A DNA stretch of 64,000 nt. It comes from Mycolicibacterium psychrotolerans (GTDB lineage Bacteria; Actinomycetota; Actinomycetes; Mycobacteriales; Mycobacteriaceae). Numbering within the stretch: position 1 is the stretch's first letter; every line of letters begins with the position of its first letter. Below, piece after piece: positions 34,773-42,834 of the stretch. The stretch spans positions 4,526,001 through 4,590,000 of the forward strand of contig NZ_AP022574.1 in the NCBI RefSeq assembly GCF_010729305.1, in the 5' to 3' direction. Made by a program: the position numbers and the translations under genes. The notes below the pieces were generated by a model. That model was not told the origin of the DNA, did no database searches, and worked only from the letters and a program-made list of their open reading frames with translations.

Positions 34773-35588
34773 TCAGGCCTGACCGACCTCGAACCGGACG
34801 AACCGGGTCACGGTCACGCCGGCCTCGTCGAGCAGCGCCTTGACGGTCTTCTTGTTGTCGGACACCGACGGCTGGTCGAGCAGCACGACGTCCTTGTAGA
34901 AGCCGGTGACACGGCCCTCGACGATCTTGGGCAGCGCCTGCTCGGGCTTGCCCTCGTTGCGAGCCGTCTCCTCGGCGATGCGACGCTCGTTGGCGACGAT
35001 GTCCTCGGGCACGTCCTCACGGGTGAGGTACTTGGCCTTCAGCGCCGCGATCTGCAGCGCGACCGCATGCGCGGCCGACTTGTCGTCACCGGTGTACTCG
35101 ACGAGCACACCGACGGCCGGCGGGAGGTCCGCGGCGCGCTTGTGCAGATACGTCTCGACCGTGCCGTCGAAGTAGGCGACACGACGCAGCTCGAGCTTCT
35201 CGCCGATCTTCGCCGACAGGTCGGCGATGACCTGCTCGACCGTGGTGTCACCGGCTTTGGCGGCCTTGAGGGCGTCGACGTCGGCCGCCTTGGCCGCGGC
35301 CGCGGCGGCCACGATCTGGTCGGCGACGGCCTGGAACTCGGCGTTCTTGGCGACGAAGTCGGTCTCGGAGTTGAGTTCGATCAGCGCGCCGTCCTTGGCG
35401 GCCACCAGGCCCTCGGCGGTGGCGCGCTCCGCGCGCTTGCCGACGTCCTTGGCACCCTTGATGCGCAGGAGTTCCACAGCCTTGTCGAAGTCGCCGTCGG
35501 CGTCGACCAGCGCATTCTTGCTGTCCATCATTCCGGCGCCGGTCAGCTCCCGCAGGCGCTTGACGTCGGCAGCGGTGTAGTTAGCCAT
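34773..35588 (-). CDS. tsf: Elongation factor Ts
   Basis: 271 aa, normal length for actinobacteria. N-terminal UBA-like domain with VKRLRELTGAGMMDSKNAL, then the TDFVAKN core motif (LNSETDFVAKNAEF). The protein acts as the guanine-nucleotide exchange factor of EF-Tu in the cytoplasm. It follows rpsB by 9 bases, the universal rpsB-tsf operon, and ends at a hairpin terminator. Confidence 0.99.
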   Translation of the reverse strand: MANYTAADVKRLRELTGAGMMDSKNALVDADGDFDKAVELLRIKGAKDVGKRAERATAEGLVAAKDGALIELNSETDFVAKNAEFQAVADQIVAAAAAAKAADVDALKAAKAGDTTVEQVIADLSAKIGEKLELRRVAYFDGTVETYLHKRAADLPPAVGVLVEYTGDDKSAAHAVALQIAALKAKYLTREDVPEDIVANERRIAEETARNEGKPEQALPKIVEGRVTGFYKDVVLLDQPSVSDNKKTVKALLDEAGVTVTRFVRFEVGQA

Positions 35589-35597
35589 AGATGTGTC

Positions 35598-36455
35598 CTA
35601 GGGATTCGGGGCGGGTGTGGGTTCGGTCTGGATGTCGGCCTCGGGCGTGCCCGGCGCGGCACCGGCCGCGGTCGGCGACGCCGTGGCACCGGCCAGCAGC
35701 TCCTGCTCCCACTCGGCCAGCGGCTCCGCGGCCTCGGAATCGGACTTGTCGCCACCGGCACCGGCGCCGGAACGGGCCTGCAGGCCCTCGGCGACCGCGG
35801 ACGCGACCACCTTGGTCAGCAGCGCGGCTGACCGGATTGCGTCGTCGTTGCCCGGGATCGGGTAGTCGACCAGGTCCGGATCGCAGTTGGTGTCGAGGAT
35901 CGCGATGATCGGGATGTTCAGCTTGCGGGCTTCGGCGACCGCCAGGTGCTCCTTGTTCGTGTCGACCACCCAGATCGCGCTGGGGATCTTCTGCATGTCG
36001 CGGATACCGCCGAGCGACCGCTCGAGCTTGTTCTTCTCGCGGGTCAGCATCAGGATTTCCTTCTTGGTGCGACCCTCGAACCCACCGGTCTGCTCCATCG
36101 CCTCGAGCTCCTTGAGGCGCTGCAGGCGCTTGTGCACCGTGGAGAAGTTGGTGAGCATGCCGCCGAGCCAGCGCTGGTTCACGTACGGCATGCCGACGCG
36201 GGTCGCCTCTTCGGCGATCGATTCCTGCGCCTGCTTCTTGGTGCCGACGAACATGATCGAGCCGCCGTGCGCGACGGTCTCCTTGACGAACTCGTACGCC
36301 TTGTCGATGTAGGTCAGCGTCTGCTGCAGGTCGATGATGTAGATGCCATTGCGGTCGGTGAAGATGAACCGCTTCATCTTGGGGTTCCAGCGCCGGGTCT
36401 GATGCCCGAAGTGGGTGCCGCTGTCGAGCAGCTGCTTCATGGTCACAACAGCCAT
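35598..36455 (-). CDS. rpsB: 30S ribosomal protein S2
   Basis: 285 aa from the ATG at 36455 (MAVVTMKQLLDSGTHFGHQ); the upstream open frame is not conserved S2 sequence. RRWNPKMKRFIFTDRNGI, IIDLQQTL and AILDTNCDPD are standard S2 motifs. The C-terminal extension, rich in Ala, Pro, Glu and Thr (about residues 225-285), is typical of mycobacterial S2. It assembles late on the 30S subunit. Confidence 0.99.
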   Translation of the reverse strand: MAVVTMKQLLDSGTHFGHQTRRWNPKMKRFIFTDRNGIYIIDLQQTLTYIDKAYEFVKETVAHGGSIMFVGTKKQAQESIAEEATRVGMPYVNQRWLGGMLTNFSTVHKRLQRLKELEAMEQTGGFEGRTKKEILMLTREKNKLERSLGGIRDMQKIPSAIWVVDTNKEHLAVAEARKLNIPIIAILDTNCDPDLVDYPIPGNDDAIRSAALLTKVVASAVAEGLQARSGAGAGGDKSDSEAAEPLAEWEQELLAGATASPTAAGAAPGTPEADIQTEPTPAPNP

Positions 36456-36732
36456 GGTTGTAGGTACCTTCAGTTGTCGGTTGTCGTCCGGCATCGGGTG
36501 AGCCGGACCCTGGCGACTGCTTCGATGCCGGACCCGATCGCGAGAGCGGGACCGCCGGCACACAGGTGACGAACCCGGGGGCTCGTGCAGACGCGCGAAG
36601 TCAGCCCGCAAAAGCGAGCTGCGTTGGGAAGTTTACACGCTGCCCAGGGGTGGTTTGACCACCGCGACCAGCCATCCACAGCCGCGCCGATCGGGGCTGG
36701 CCGACGCGGCGGCCGCACGGTCCACTGGCGGG

Positions 36733-37221
36733 ATGCGCGTACCGGCGGTTCTGATGATCCTCGCCGTGGCGTGGGCGGCGCCGGTGTGGGCCGACGGCGC
36801 CCGGCTGGAGTGGCCGCTGCGGCCGCGCCCGGCGGTGGTACGGGCCTTCGACGCCCCGTCGCCGAACTGGCAGCGGGGCCACCGCGGTGTCGACCTCGCC
36901 GGCTCCGCCGGGCAGCCCGTGCACGCCGCGGCGTCGGGCACCGTGGTCTTCGCCGGTGAACTCGCGGGGCGCCCCCTGGTCTCGGTGGCCCATCCGGGCG
37001 GCCTGCGCACCAGCTACGAGCCGGTGCGCGCGTCGGTGCGCGCCGGCCAGCTCGTGGGCGCGGGGACGGTGATCGGTGCGCTGCAGCCGGGGCATCCGGG
37101 CTGCGCCGCACCGGCGTGCCTGCACTGGGGCGCGATGTGGGGCGCGGCGGCCCGGGCCGACTACGTCGACCCGGTGGCTCTGGTGGTGACGACGCCGATC
37201 CGGCTCAAACCGCTGCGCTGA
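36733..37221 (+). CDS. Secreted M23-family (LytM) peptidase-like protein
   Basis: 162 aa from the ATG at 36733, which gives a clean signal peptide (VPAVLMILAVAWAAPVWA); an in-frame ATG at 36655 would place 26 residues before it. Peptidase motifs are GHRGVDLAG (His and Asp), VAHPGGLRTSYEPV, and CLHWG with the second-site His. The family cleaves peptide cross-links in peptidoglycan or activates other hydrolases. It diverges from rpsB and converges on xerC, as in other mycobacteria. Confidence 0.85.
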   Translation: MRVPAVLMILAVAWAAPVWADGARLEWPLRPRPAVVRAFDAPSPNWQRGHRGVDLAGSAGQPVHAAASGTVVFAGELAGRPLVSVAHPGGLRTSYEPVRASVRAGQLVGAGTVIGALQPGHPGCAAPACLHWGAMWGAAARADYVDPVALVVTTPIRLKPLR

Positions 37222-37226
37222 TCCGC

Positions 37227-38138
37227 TCAGGCCCGGGGGTGCGCCTGGTCGTGCACCGCGCGCAGCCGGGCCACGGTGACGTGGGTGTAGAGCTGCGTGG
37301 TGGCCAGCGAGGAGTGGCCGAGAAGCTCCTGCACGACGCGCAAGTCGGCGCCGCCCTCGAGGAGGTGGGTGGCGGCGCTGTGACGCAGCCCGTGGGGGCC
37401 GATGTCCGGGGCCCCGGTGACGGCGGCCATGGTCTGGTGCACGACGGTGCGCGCCTGCCGCGGGTCGAGCCGCCCGCCCCGCGCTCCGAGCAACAGCGCG
37501 GCGCCCGAGGCCGCGGTGGCCAGCGCCGGACGGCCCTCGGTCAGCCACGACGTCAGCGCACCGTGGGCGGGTGCGCCATACGGCACCGTGCGTTGTCTGT
37601 TGCCCTTGCCGAGCACGCGCAGTACCCGCCGCGAGGTGTCGATGTCGTCGACGTCGAGGCCGCACAGCTCGCTCACGCGGATCCCGGTGGCGTAGAGCAT
37701 CTCGACGATCAGCCGGTCACGAATGGCCATCGGGTCGCCCTCGGCTGCGCCGGAGGCGGCGGCGTCCATCGCGTCGATCGCCTGGTCCTGGCGCAGCACG
37801 GACGGGAGGGTGCGGCGCGACTTGGGTGCCTGCAGCCGGACCGACGGGTCTTCGGCGATCAGACCTCGGCGCACCGCCCAGGCGGTGAACGTCTTGACCG
37901 CCGAGGCGCGCCGGGCCAGCGTCGTGCGCGCCGCACCGGCAGACGACTGCGCGGCCAGCCACGATCGCAGCACCGGGAGGGTCAGGGCGCGAAGTCCGGC
38001 GTCGGGGTGGCGCTGGGCCAGGAACGCGAACAACGAGCGCAGGTCGCCCAGGTAGGCGCGGCGGGTGTGCGCGGAGCGGCCGCGCTCCAGCGCGAGGTAC
38101 TGGTCGAACTCCTCGAGGATCGCCTCCACGCCGGTCAC
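37227..38138 (-). CDS. xerC: Tyrosine recombinase XerC
   Basis: 303 aa. N-terminal SAM-like domain (YLALERGRSAHTRRAYLGDL). Catalytic residues of the tyrosine recombinases are present: Arg in ATGIRVSEL, Lys in LGKGNRQR, His-x-x-Arg in HGLRHSAATHLL, His in LGHSSLATT and nucleophile Tyr in TQLYTHV. With XerD it resolves chromosome dimers at dif. It is the chromosomal copy by gene order, not an integrase of a mobile element. Confidence 0.95.
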   Translation of the reverse strand: MTGVEAILEEFDQYLALERGRSAHTRRAYLGDLRSLFAFLAQRHPDAGLRALTLPVLRSWLAAQSSAGAARTTLARRASAVKTFTAWAVRRGLIAEDPSVRLQAPKSRRTLPSVLRQDQAIDAMDAAASGAAEGDPMAIRDRLIVEMLYATGIRVSELCGLDVDDIDTSRRVLRVLGKGNRQRTVPYGAPAHGALTSWLTEGRPALATAASGAALLLGARGGRLDPRQARTVVHQTMAAVTGAPDIGPHGLRHSAATHLLEGGADLRVVQELLGHSSLATTQLYTHVTVARLRAVHDQAHPRA

Positions 38139-38162
38139 CGTTGCACCGGCGACGGCCCGGCT

Positions 38163-39323
38163 CTACAGGACGCGCCGCAGCGTGTCCGGAGTGAGATCTG
38201 CCAGCGTGGGATAGCCGTCGACGGCCATCGTCAGGTCCGTCTCGGCCAGCAGCGAGCGCAGGACGTGCACGAGGCCGTCCTCGCCGCCGATGGCCAGGCC
38301 GTAGGCGTACGGCCGGCCGACGCCGACGGCGGCGGCGCCGAGCGCGAGCGCCTTGACGATGTCTGTGCCGCTGCGGATCCCGGAGTCGAACAGCACGGGC
38401 AGGCCGTCGGCCGCCGCGACGACGTCGGGCAGGCAGTCGATGGCGGGCAGCCCGCCGTTGGCCTGCCTGCCGCCGTGGGTCGAGCAGTAGATGCCGTCCA
38501 CCCCGCCGTCCTTGGCGCGGCGCACGTCGTCGGGATGGCAGATCCCCTTGAGTACCAGCGGGAGATCGGTGAGCGACCGCAGCCACGGCAGGTCGGCCCA
38601 CGTGAGCGGATTGCCGAACAGCTGCACCCACTTGAGCACCGCACCCTGCATGTTCTCTTCGGGCGGCTGGGCCAGGCCGGCGCGGAACACCGGGTCGCTG
38701 GTGTAGTTGGCGAGGCACCGGCCGCGCAGCTGGGGGAAATTCGATGTCGACAGGTCGCGCGGGCGCCAACCCGGGATCCAGGTGTCGAGCGTGACGATGA
38801 TCGCCTTGTAGCCGGCCTTCTCGGCGCGCTGGACCAGGCTGGCGGCGAGATCCCGGTCCGTCGGGGTGTAGAGCTGGAAAAAGCCCGGCGTGTCACCGAA
38901 CTCGGCGGCGACGTCCTCGAGCGGATCCTCGGTCAGCGTCGACACCGCCATCGGCACTCCGGTCCGTGCTGCCGCGCGCGCCGCGGCGAGATCGCCGTGG
39001 CCGTCCTGCGCGCAGATCCCGATCACCCCGACGGGGGCCATGAACAGCGGCGAGCCCAGCTTCAGACCGAACAGGTCGACCGACAGATCGCGCTCGGTGG
39101 CGCCGACGAGCATCCGCGGCATCAGCCCCCAGCGGTCGAACGCGGTGCGGTTGGCCCGTTGGGTGCGTTCGTCACCGGCGCCGCCGGCGACGTAGGACCA
39201 GATTCCCGGCGGCATCGCGACCTCGGCCTTGGCCTCCCAGCCGGCGTAATCCATGGGCAGCGTCGGCATCACGCCCGACAGGCCCTGCAGGTAGATCTCG
39301 AGCTGGTAGTTACCGAAGGTCAT
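38163..39323 (-). CDS. FMN-dependent alpha-hydroxy acid oxidase, lactate 2-monooxygenase-like
   Basis: 386 aa TIM-barrel flavoprotein. FMN and active-site motifs: MAPVGVIGI, FFQLYTPTDRD, TLDTWIPGWRPRDL, LKGICHPDDVRRA, then STHGGRQANGG with catalytic His 283 and Arg 286, and FDSGIRSG. The family oxidises L-2-hydroxy acids; the length and sequence resemble lactate 2-monooxygenase of M. smegmatis, which gives acetate and CO2. A lactate dehydrogenase or other hydroxy-acid oxidase is possible. Single gene between xerC and the siderophore-interacting protein. Confidence 0.88.
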   Translation of the reverse strand: MTFGNYQLEIYLQGLSGVMPTLPMDYAGWEAKAEVAMPPGIWSYVAGGAGDERTQRANRTAFDRWGLMPRMLVGATERDLSVDLFGLKLGSPLFMAPVGVIGICAQDGHGDLAAARAAARTGVPMAVSTLTEDPLEDVAAEFGDTPGFFQLYTPTDRDLAASLVQRAEKAGYKAIIVTLDTWIPGWRPRDLSTSNFPQLRGRCLANYTSDPVFRAGLAQPPEENMQGAVLKWVQLFGNPLTWADLPWLRSLTDLPLVLKGICHPDDVRRAKDGGVDGIYCSTHGGRQANGGLPAIDCLPDVVAAADGLPVLFDSGIRSGTDIVKALALGAAAVGVGRPYAYGLAIGGEDGLVHVLRSLLAETDLTMAVDGYPTLADLTPDTLRRVL

Positions 39324-39374
39324 GCCGCAAGCCTGCCATCGACCCCGCTGCGCCTGGCGCCGATTGGCTTGCTG

Positions 39375-40217
39375 TCAGGATTCCGCGGCGGCCAGTTCGC
39401 GCTTCCACTCGCGGAACGTCTCCTCGGTGCGGCCGCGCCGCCAGTACCCGGAGATCGAGGACGCCCACCGGGCGTCGACCCCGCGCTCCTTGCGGATGTA
39501 GGGCCGCAGATTGTGCATGACGGCCTGGGCCTCGCCGTGGATGAACACCTGCACCTGCCCGGGCAGCCACAGGGCTTCCTTCACCGCGGCGATCAGCGGC
39601 GCATGGTCGCCGGCGTTGTCCTCGGGCACCAGGTCGGACCGGCCGCCGCGATAGATCCACCGGACGTCGACACCGCTGGGCGCTTGCAGTTCGATCTCGT
39701 CCTCGGGGCCGGCCACCTCCACGAAGACCTGACCAATGGCGTTGGCGGGCAACGACTCCAGCGCCGCACCGATCGCAGGCAGGGCTGCCTCGTCACCGGC
39801 GAACAGGTACCAGTCGGCCGCCGGATCGGGGGCATACGCACCGCTGGGCCCCATCAGGAACAGCCGTTGCCCGGGTTGCGCGCTCGCGGCCCAGGGGCCT
39901 GCCACGCCGTGTTCGCCGTGCACGACGAAGTCGATGGCGATCTCCCGCCGCTCGGCGTCGACGCGGCGCACCGTGTAGGTCCGTACGGTTGGCCGCCGCT
40001 GCGGCGGAAGCGCGCCGAAGCTGTCCAGCGTCAGCGGTTGCTCGAGCGTGCTGACGTCCAGGTCATCGGCGACGAAGACCAGTTTCACGTACGCGTCGGT
40101 GTAGTCGTTCGGCGTGAACGTGTCGAAACCGTTGCCGCCGAGAATGACCCGCACGACGTGGGGGCTGAGTTGCTCGGTCCGCACGACCTCGAAGGTGTGC
40201 ACCGGACGTCCTGCCAC
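39375..40217 (-). CDS. Siderophore-interacting FAD protein (ViuB/SIP-like ferric reductase)
   Basis: 280 aa. Flavin-binding motif RTYTVRRVD in the N-terminal barrel and a C-terminal SIP domain (LFAGDEAALPAIGAALESLPA, VFIHGEAQAVMHNLRPYI, ISGYWRRGRTEE). It would release iron from imported siderophores by reducing Fe(III), using NAD(P)H or ferredoxin. The position beside xerC and before dprA matches viuB (Rv2895c) in M. tuberculosis. Iron (IdeR) control is expected but I do not see a clear IdeR box. Confidence 0.9.
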   Translation of the reverse strand: MAGRPVHTFEVVRTEQLSPHVVRVILGGNGFDTFTPNDYTDAYVKLVFVADDLDVSTLEQPLTLDSFGALPPQRRPTVRTYTVRRVDAERREIAIDFVVHGEHGVAGPWAASAQPGQRLFLMGPSGAYAPDPAADWYLFAGDEAALPAIGAALESLPANAIGQVFVEVAGPEDEIELQAPSGVDVRWIYRGGRSDLVPEDNAGDHAPLIAAVKEALWLPGQVQVFIHGEAQAVMHNLRPYIRKERGVDARWASSISGYWRRGRTEETFREWKRELAAAES

Positions 40218-40320
40218 GTGGCCGCCTTTCGCTTCGCGCGCCGCCGGCGCGCCTGTGTCCCGAACCGACTATACGAGCGCCCCGCCCGGCGCAGGGCCGC
40301 TCCTGGGGGCCCCGGGTCGA

Positions 40321-40344
40321 GTAACAGAGCATCCGCTCTGTTAC
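40321..40344. promoter_or_regulatory. Perfect palindromic operator of the TetR gene
   Basis: GTAACAGAGC at 40321-40330, spacer ATCC, GCTCTGTTAC at 40335-40344: ten-base arms with no mismatch, ending 8 bases before the TetR start codon. Size and position are classic for an autoregulated TetR-family repressor. It could also affect the divergent siderophore-interacting gene, whose start is about 100 bases away. Confidence 0.8.
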
Positions 40345-40352
40345 GGTGAGGC

Positions 40353-40982
40353 ATGCCCAGGCCCCGTGTGCACGACCCGGACGTGGTGCTCGACGCGGTC
40401 GAGGCGCTCGTGGCGAGCGCCGGGCCGCAGGCGGTGTCGATCCGCGCGGTCAGCGCTGCCGTCGGTGTGTCCAACGGGGCGCTCTACCACACGTTCACGT
40501 CCCGGGGCGGCCTGATGGGGCAGGCCTGGCTGCGTGCCGGCCGGCGGTTCCTGGCGGTGCAGACCGCGCTCGTCGACCGGGCGCTGGCCGGTGCCGACAC
40601 GGCCGAGGCCGTTGCGGCCGCCGCGGACGCGCCGGTGGCCTTCGCCGAGCAGAGCCCGGATGCGGCGGCCCTTCTCTGGAGCGTGCGGCGTGACGACGTA
40701 CTGGCCGACGATCCTCCCGACGACATCGCCACCGAGCTGCGCGACCTCGATCGACTGCTCATCGCCCTGATGGTGCGGCTGGCCGTCGCGATGTGGGATC
40801 GCAAGGATGCCGCGGCCGTGGATGTGATCACCGCCTGCATCGTCGATCTGCCGACTGCGCTGGTGCTGCAGCGCGGCCGGCTCCGCAATCCGACCGCACG
40901 CGAGCATCTGCACGCCGCGGTACGAGCCGTACTGAACGTGGGACCACCAGCAGAGCACCGACGACAAGGAAGACGACCATGA
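40353..40982 (+). CDS. TetR-family transcriptional repressor
   Basis: 209 aa. N-terminal helix-turn-helix (AVEALVASAGPQAVSIRAVSAAVGVSNGALYHTFTSRGGL) followed by a ligand-binding domain with no family-specific motif I can name. The operator palindrome precedes it. Its stop overlaps the start of the enoyl-CoA hydratase gene in ATGA, so the two are co-made and an acyl-CoA or fatty acid is a likely inducer. Confidence 0.9.
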   Translation: MPRPRVHDPDVVLDAVEALVASAGPQAVSIRAVSAAVGVSNGALYHTFTSRGGLMGQAWLRAGRRFLAVQTALVDRALAGADTAEAVAAAADAPVAFAEQSPDAAALLWSVRRDDVLADDPPDDIATELRDLDRLLIALMVRLAVAMWDRKDAAAVDVITACIVDLPTALVLQRGRLRNPTAREHLHAAVRAVLNVGPPAEHRRQGRRP

Positions 40983-41635
40983 CCGTGTCCATCGACTTCG
41001 ACGACAAGATCGCGATCCTGAGTCTCGGCGACGACGAGAATCGCTTCTCCCCAACATTTCTCGACGATATCGACGCAGCCATCGATCAGGCCCTCGCCGA
41101 CGGCGCGGCGGGCCTGGTGACCACCGCGGGTTCGAAGTTCTACTCCAACGGACTGGACCTGGACTGGTTGGGCGCGCACAGCGATCAGGGCCCGTGGTAC
41201 CTCGAACGGGTGCACCGCCTGTTGGCGCGCGTGCTCACGCTGCCGGTGCCGACAGCGGCCGCGGTCGTCGGGCACGCGTTCGGCGCGGGGGCGATGCTGG
41301 CTCTGGCGCACGACTTCCGGGTGATGCGGTCCGACCGCGGGTTCTTCTGCCTGCCAGAGGTCGACATCCGCATCCCGTTCCACCCGGGGATGGCGGCACT
41401 GATCCAGGCCAAGCTGAGCCCGCAGGCGGCCGTCGCGTCGATGACGACCGGCCGCCGCTTCGGTGGCGCCGACGCCCGCGGCTTCGGGATCGTCGACGCC
41501 ACCGCGGCCGAGGGCGAGGTCACCGCCGCCGCGGTCGAACTGCTCCGCCCGCTGCAGGGCAAGGACCGCGGCACGCTCAGCGCGATCAAGCAGACGATGT
41601 TCGGGTCTGTGGTCAGCAGCCTCACCGACAATTAA
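40979..41635 (+). CDS. Enoyl-CoA hydratase/isomerase family protein
   Basis: 218 aa from the ATG at 40979, overlapping the TetR stop. Crotonase fold: FYSNGLDLDWL as CoA-binding loop, then AAVVGHAFGAGAMLALAHDFRVM as the oxyanion-hole region, and CLPEVDIRIPFHPGM. Short length and loop composition resemble plant-type and bacterial delta-isomerases as much as hydratases, so the exact reaction is open. It acts on acyl-CoA intermediates in the cytoplasm under the linked TetR. Confidence 0.85.
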   Translation: MTVSIDFDDKIAILSLGDDENRFSPTFLDDIDAAIDQALADGAAGLVTTAGSKFYSNGLDLDWLGAHSDQGPWYLERVHRLLARVLTLPVPTAAAVVGHAFGAGAMLALAHDFRVMRSDRGFFCLPEVDIRIPFHPGMAALIQAKLSPQAAVASMTTGRRFGGADARGFGIVDATAAEGEVTAAAVELLRPLQGKDRGTLSAIKQTMFGSVVSSLTDN

Positions 41636-41825
41636 GAGGCGTTGCGCCGCACCGGGTCAACGGTTTTCGGCGCCGAGGTCTCACCGTCGGGGCACCGCGG
41701 CGACCTCGACTACCCGCGGGATAGGCGGTTCGCAACGCCACCGGCAATCAGCTCAGGTGCGTCGTGGAACCAGCACGCGCGCCGGCGCGGGCGGCCTCAG
41801 CCGAGGACGAAGCGATCTCGCTGAA

Positions 41826-42206
41826 TCACCCGCCGCCGCACCCCCCACCACCGCAACCTCCGCCGCCACACCCTCCGCCGCCGCAGCTGCTTCCGCCGCC
41901 GTAATCGCCGCCGCCGTACCCGCCGGCACCCCAGAGGCCGACCGAGCCCGCCGTTCCTCCCGCCCAGAGCTTGCGGCGCCTCGCCTTCTTCGACGCCCGC
42001 CAGGCGTTGAAGTCTCGAAGGCTTTGCCCATCGTCGTCCCAGATCTGGCCCTGCGGGGTTTCGCCAAGAGCCCGGGCTGTAGAGCGCTCGGAAGCGGCTT
42101 CTGCACTCTTTGCGTTGTCTCGGGCCCTTGCCTCCCGGCGAATGACCGCAGCGACCACGAGGTACGTCACCAGCGCAACTCCGACCACCACGATCGCGGT
42201 CATCAC
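41826..42206 (-). CDS. Small membrane protein with Gly/Cys repeat tail
   Basis: 126 aa. One N-terminal helix (AIVVVGVALVTYLVVAAVI), a charged middle with DDDGQSLRDFNAWRASKKARRRKLW, then a tail GGYGGGDYGGGSSCGGGG continuing as CGGGG units and ending CGGG. Similar Cys-Gly tails end membrane proteins of the TIGR04222 type in actinobacteria. The evenly spaced Cys may bind metal or undergo disulfide or lipid modification. The gene diverges from the WH-motif protein gene by 45 bases; such neighbours are often partners. Confidence 0.75.
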   Translation of the reverse strand: MMTAIVVVGVALVTYLVVAAVIRREARARDNAKSAEAASERSTARALGETPQGQIWDDDGQSLRDFNAWRASKKARRRKLWAGGTAGSVGLWGAGGYGGGDYGGGSSCGGGGCGGGGCGGGGCGGG

Positions 42207-42251
42207 GAGATCAGATTACGCCGCTGCGCGGGCGGCGCATAGGGTGACAGC

Positions 42252-42755
42252 GTGTGGCGCAGACGCGTAGACCGGATCGGTCGGGCAAATGCTGTGGCGG
42301 CGGTTGTCGAGTTTCCCTCCACCGTCTTCAAAACGTGCCCCTGGCAACCGCGGAAGCTCATCGAGACCGGTCTACGGCAATGGCTGCGGTGTTGTGCACC
42401 GGCGCTGTGTGATGGCCAGATGATCGGGATGCCATCGCGGGCGGTCGATGAAGCGTGGCATGGTTTCATTCTCTGCACTGCTCGGTATTCCACCTTCTGC
42501 GAGGAAGCGTACGGCCGGTATCTCCATCACCACCCCGAAGGCAGCGCGCCCGCCGGCATCGCTGGGGCCAACGATCCCATCGGCGAGCAACTCCGCAGAA
42601 CGGTTGTCGCGTGGTCAATGGTCGCGGGGCCTGAGGAGCATTGCGTGCTCTGGGATCTCGACGAACAGGTCGGCATGGACCATCCGTGGGGAGTCGACCC
42701 TGAACGGGTCGCGGCTATCCAAGCCGCCGTCGCGACATTTGGCCGCGGTCGCTAG
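42252..42755 (+). CDS. WH-motif protein related to glycine-rich-domain-associated proteins
   Basis: 167 aa, GTG start at 42252. The core MPSRAVDEAWHGFILCTARYSTFCEEAYGRYLHHHPEG matches a family in which an invariant DExWH and a later HH motif are seen, in plants beside glycine-rich domains and in actinobacteria beside Gly/Cys-tailed membrane proteins. No enzyme activity is known to me. No signal peptide. The divergent Gly/Cys-tailed neighbour fits the pattern. Confidence 0.7.
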   Translation: MWRRRVDRIGRANAVAAVVEFPSTVFKTCPWQPRKLIETGLRQWLRCCAPALCDGQMIGMPSRAVDEAWHGFILCTARYSTFCEEAYGRYLHHHPEGSAPAGIAGANDPIGEQLRRTVVAWSMVAGPEEHCVLWDLDEQVGMDHPWGVDPERVAAIQAAVATFGRGR

Positions 42756-42834
42756 AACCGGGCCGCGCCGAGTAACTCGATGCGGTGACTCTCACTGCCA
42801 CCAAGCCGCCAGCCAGGCATCTCGGTGAAGAGCC

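Noticed and set aside
37227..38138. Tyrosine recombinase as a sign of a mobile island
   Set aside because: Sequence and gene order identify chromosomal XerC next to rpsB/tsf; no attachment repeats or phage genes nearby.
37116..40349. 1077-codon plus-strand open frame across the M23, xerC, oxidase and siderophore genes
   Set aside because: Composition is Arg/Gly/Val/Gln-biased without domains, and four well-supported genes occupy the region.
41639..41739. GGCGTTGCG ... CGCAACGCC inverted pair after the enoyl-CoA hydratase gene
   Set aside because: Arms are exact but separated by over 80 bases; too distant to call a terminator or repeat with confidence.
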